Positions 60,802-64,000 of a stretch of DNA of 64,000 nt are shown piece by piece. How positions within the stretch are numbered: position 1 is the stretch's first letter; each line of letters starts with the position of its first letter. Where the stretch lies: NCBI GenBank assembly GCA_902729315.2, contig LR746272.1, positions 6,325,827 through 6,389,826 of the forward strand, given 5' to 3'. Origin of the DNA: Spirodela intermedia (Eukaryota; Streptophyta; Magnoliopsida; Alismatales; Araceae). The notes beneath the pieces are model-generated. The model was not told the DNA's origin. It saw nothing but the letters and a program-made list of their open reading frames with translations, and made no database searches. The translations under genes were made by a program, and so were the position numbers.

Positions 60802-63073
60802 CTAGGACGGTAAAAAAAGGGATACCCCTCTTCTCTGTATCTCGATAGACCGCTCCATTGCCTCGCCTTTCGAGAGAAGGTTCTCTGGTAATAGCTTAAC
60901 AGGAGCCTGGTGATTCTTCCCACGGTAGATGATAATTGCATGGCCTCTTCTCAGCTTTTCCACAGCAACCAATATGCCACCACTCTCAAGCTCAAGGAGG
61001 CTGGCCGTGAAGGTGATGTGAGAGATTTTCCGCTGAAATGTGATCACTTTCACCACTTCTCTATGCTTCCAGTGCATGTGGATGCTGCCAATGGTCCCAT
61101 CATATACACCACGTCTCCCTATAGATGTGAGTCTGCAGATAAGAATCTGATGGGATGCCAAGGATAATAAATTATGCAGAATAGCCTGGTCCTATAGGAC
61201 AAAGATACCCAAGCTCAAGACACAGTCCGCACTCCAAGATATTACATTAGAATCTCTTGCATCCACTCTCACACAAGAATAAATACAATAAAACTATTGA
61301 ATGCCTAACTATAGGCATATATTACCACTTTTCATGCTCTTGTTGCATGTTATTGAATATCCCATTTTTGAGATCTTACAGCAGCATACCGGAAAGAGAG
61401 GTATAGACGACAAAAGTAATAAACATGACAAAGTGTTGGAATGAAATGATGAGATTATCTGAGGGATGCAGTGATGCATATTATAAACATTACTTTAAGG
61501 CAACAGCTTAACTTATGTTACCCAATGAGCGAGGCGCTCATCCCAACAAACCAACGACCAAATAGAGCATCTGGATAATTTTAGATTCCCTTTCTTTCGC
61601 ATCCACTTTTAGTAGAGGAAGAACAAGAGCAACAGTCGAATAGGGATAAAGAGTTCTATTATACCATCGCACAGAACACTCTTGAATGAAGATACGGACT
61701 TCAGAATCAAGAGATAGATTAAAAAATATAATTAAAAGCAAAAAACTCTGATTCACATTTAGAGTTAACACTGCGTTAATCATCTCCATAATTGTGGGGA
61801 TTTTGTGGGAACATTTTGTCTTTTCATTAGAGCATAAGAAATACCATCTTCATTAGAGCATAAGAAAAGTCAACTTGTTCCTTTTAAATCATTTGTAAAT
61901 ATAGTTAAAATTAAAGTAGTTTAAGGATCTCACCAAGCCGTCTATGCTATAATGCAATGGTCCTGCCTCCTTGCTCATCTTCAAAGCTATGGGCATGATA
62001 CTAAAATTTGCATACCAGAAGATATCCTTGTAATTCTATATGCCGGCTTATAAGGATTATCCATGAATGGCATCTTTCAAATCCTTTATGATGGGAACCA
62101 TATCCATTGGGTCCAAATATTCGCCTTGTCATTGTTTAAAATTAAAGCAGAAATTAAGGAAGAAACTCCATCCACTGGGTAGTCAGTACCATATATTATT
62201 TCCGAAGTGGTCGAAATAACTCAATTGAAAAATAAATATTTTTTAGTCAGTTATAAATAGTTATGTAGATAGTTCTTTCGTCCTCAGTAAATCAGAAAAT
62301 CCGTTACACTGTCCTGAAGAAGATTTTCTTCTGTGATCAGCACAAAAGTTATAAAAAAATCATGAAATAATTTTAGAATAAGAATGTGTATGACTGTCTC
62401 TTGAAGAATATCAAAACGTAACTGTGAAGTTCCCAAATGACCAAGCAGGTTTTGTACTACATACCTAGAAGCAGGGATTCATCCATTTTAAGACCAATCT
62501 TTCGAAGGGATTGTCTTTCTTCTTCAGTGAGGAATTCCTGATCAGGAGCTTGCTCTGAAGGTCTCCATTTAAAATTTAGCTTCAGTAGCTCTTTCTCTGA
62601 TTTATCTAGCTTCAACTTAATCTGAAAACAGAGAAAAAAAATCCTCATTCTAACCGTGCTATTTTTCTTTTCCGATAAGTAGCATTACTTGCCTCCTCCT
62701 GTAGCTAGGAGTAGAACCTTACCAATTGAAGCTGACGCTCCTGCCTTCTGAGATCCTTCTTTAAGTTTTCTCTTTCAGCATCAATCTTCACGCTCACATC
62801 AGAATTTCCATTTCTTAATGAACTATAATTTGTTTCAATGTCTAAAAATTCTTTGACAGTTCCAATTTCACTTGTGCTGGCCACACTAACATCATCAGGC
62901 ATATACAGTGCCGTCAATTTCACTCGGGCTCTTTCTTCATGAAGTTGTATGTCACTCAATATTTTTTCCCTCTCGAGAACAGAGCTTGCAACTTTGGGTG
63001 GAATAAAATCCTTTCCTCTGTACAGTATGATGAAAAATTTGTTCCGCAATAACAGGACACCTCCTGTTAGACG
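60802..63073 (-). CDS. CRM-domain chloroplast group II intron splicing factor, CRS1-like, C-terminal part (partial)
   Basis: Exons in transcription order: 63073-62723, 62621-62465, 61118-60802; upstream exons lie beyond the right edge. The first visible exon starts RLTGGVLLLRNKFFIILYRG, the end of one CRM domain with its conserved YRGKDF. The next carries the linker and EEERQSLRKIGLKMDESLLL. The last begins GRRGVYDGTIGSIHMHWKHRE, a full GxxG-type CRM core, and ends with HAIIIYRGKN. CRM proteins are plant-specific RNA-binding splicing factors; HWKHREVVKVITFQ and GHAIIIYRGKN are closest to CRS1 as I remember it, and CRS1 splices plastid atpF. CFM2/CFM3 relatives are the main alternative. All phases close (208 codons plus stop seen). 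The tail RRGVSLFLPS is shorter than in CRS1 proteins I know, and sits on a T7 run. Confidence 0.82.
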
Positions 63074-63222
63074 CTGCATTGTGATCTTGAACGTCAAATA
63101 TTTGAAAACGTATAACAATAATATAGTCATGGGGCACAGGAAAATAAGCCAAATAAAGATGTGTCGTACTAAGTTGTATTTTTCATTTTTCCCTTTATTG
63201 AATATTTTATTTATTACTAAAG

Positions 63223-64000
63223 TGTTGAACCGGACCAGACTGGTCCGGTCCAACCCCTGTACTATGGGCTTGGTATAAATACCAGACCAACATGTTAACT
63301 AAGTCAAGACTGTCTTATTTTTCACCTTCCTGTTCGGGTTTAGGGTTTTAGGGGTTTCAATGCCTATAACACAGTGCTCAACATGGTATTGGAGCCCAAG
63401 GTATGATCGACTTGTTTTTTAATCTCTGCTACCTTGAGACGTCTCTATGAAGTGAGAGTTCAAATCCTTGACATCTTTCAATGAGGTAGTGATACGAGTT
63501 AGTGGTGAAGAGAGCAAAAGAGGTTTAATGCTTGGTTCTCAAAGGATGGAAAACACAGCGTTTGTGGCTAGAGGCAACAGTAATCCAACTACAACTATGG
63601 AGAAAGCCAAAGTCACTCCCACCCTAATTGGAGAGTCAAAGAGTCAAAGACATGAACACAGGAGTACCCTAAGGTGTACCTACTGCAGAAAGGCAAGCCA
63701 CACTCAGGAGAGATCCTGAAAGCTTCATGGCATACCCCAAAATCAGGAGTGGGGTCAAACGGGAGAGAACAGCTCAGGAGTAGTGCTCATGCTCATGTCC
63801 CAGTTGTGCAGCCAAGTAAAACAGGACCACTTGAGCTAAGTCATCTCATCCTGGACGAGGTTGTAAAGATACAACTCTCTCTAGCCTCATGTTCTTTAGC
63901 ACATTCAAGAGAGTTTCCTTTAGCAAAAATAATGACCCTTATATTGATGTTGTGCACCAAAAGACCCTTACATTTTCTGTCCTTTAAACGTCTTTCACCA
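63223..64000 (+). mobile_element. Decayed Ty1/copia LTR retrotransposon (5' LTR, primer site, gag remnant), running off the edge
   Basis: A candidate LTR of 158 bp (63223-63380) starts TGTTGAACC, ends CTCA, and contains a TATA box, tataaata, at 63274-63281. Three bases later tggtattggagc (63384-63395) matches the plant copia primer site tggtatcagagc with two changes (initiator tRNA-Met). A frame at 63468-63719 ends in a gag zinc-knuckle-like C-x2-C-x4-H-x4-S followed directly by a stop. Only about 300 bp separate primer site and knuckle, so most of gag is deleted. The element lies antisense to the CRS1-like gene, upstream of its first visible exon, so it is probably inside an intron. The 3' LTR would be outside the window. 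Confidence 0.72.
63384..63395 (+). other. Primer binding site of the copia remnant
   Basis: tggtattggagc immediately after the LTR end, matching the 3' end complement of initiator tRNA-Met with two mismatches. Confidence 0.7.

Noticed and set aside
1-64000. Search for CRISPR arrays, operons and bacterial-type signals
   Set aside because: The sequence is plant nuclear DNA with spliced genes; none of the repeats has regular spacers of CRISPR type.

Overview
This window is nuclear DNA of a flowering plant. The coding segments are split by GT-AG (and two GC-AG) introns, the encoded proteins are plant families (MRS2-11/MGT10, INTS7/EMB1895 type, VPS26C, LRK10L receptor kinases, MAP3K epsilon, a CRS1-type CRM splicing factor), and a copia LTR remnant with a tRNA-Met-type primer site sits at the right edge. 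Introns are long (up to about 3.2 kb) and AT-rich, while the receptor-kinase exons are very GC-rich. This contrast leans towards a monocot, magnoliid or other early-diverging angiosperm, but the lineage is not resolved. All gene models were built by hand from reading-frame continuity, splice-site consensus and remembered family sequences; splice phases close exactly in every model. Layout, left to right. 1-2748 (-): first two exons of a chloroplast Mg2+ transporter (MRS2-11/MGT10), running off the left edge. It is divergent from 3981-10589 (+), an Integrator subunit 7 homologue with a 25-bp tandem repeat in its upstream/leader DNA. 11626-18441 (+): VPS26C (DSCR3), the arrestin-like Retriever subunit, 11 exons with two GC-AG introns. 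19297-27328 (-): a leaf-rust-10-like receptor kinase locus containing ONE transmembrane/kinase module (exons at 20882-20847, 20708-20442, 20249-19297) preceded by FOUR different intact ectodomain exons (21632-22412, 23187-23952, 24962-25943, 26578-27328). All four end in the same splice phase and none has a kinase of its own. This is the most interesting structure in the window: a candidate protocadherin/UGT1A-like array of variable first exons feeding a constant kinase. 27329-33246: gene-poor DNA with simple and 29-bp tandem repeats. 33247-34534 (-): an MsrA-family protein whose catalytic cysteine position is serine. 34535-37042: divergent intergenic DNA with a long (GA)n tract. 37043-60023 (+): MAP3K epsilon, 24 coding exons including a 21-nt microexon; the exon-10 donor choice could make a kinase-only isoform. 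60802-63073 (-): last exons of a CRS1-like CRM-domain splicing factor, convergent with MAP3K epsilon and running off the right edge, with a decayed copia element (63223-64000) on its antisense strand. The genes are not a functional cluster, apart from the tandem duplication at the receptor locus. Most are single-copy housekeeping functions (Mg2+ supply to plastids, snRNA processing, endosomal recycling, cytokinesis/pollen MAPK signalling, plastid intron splicing).
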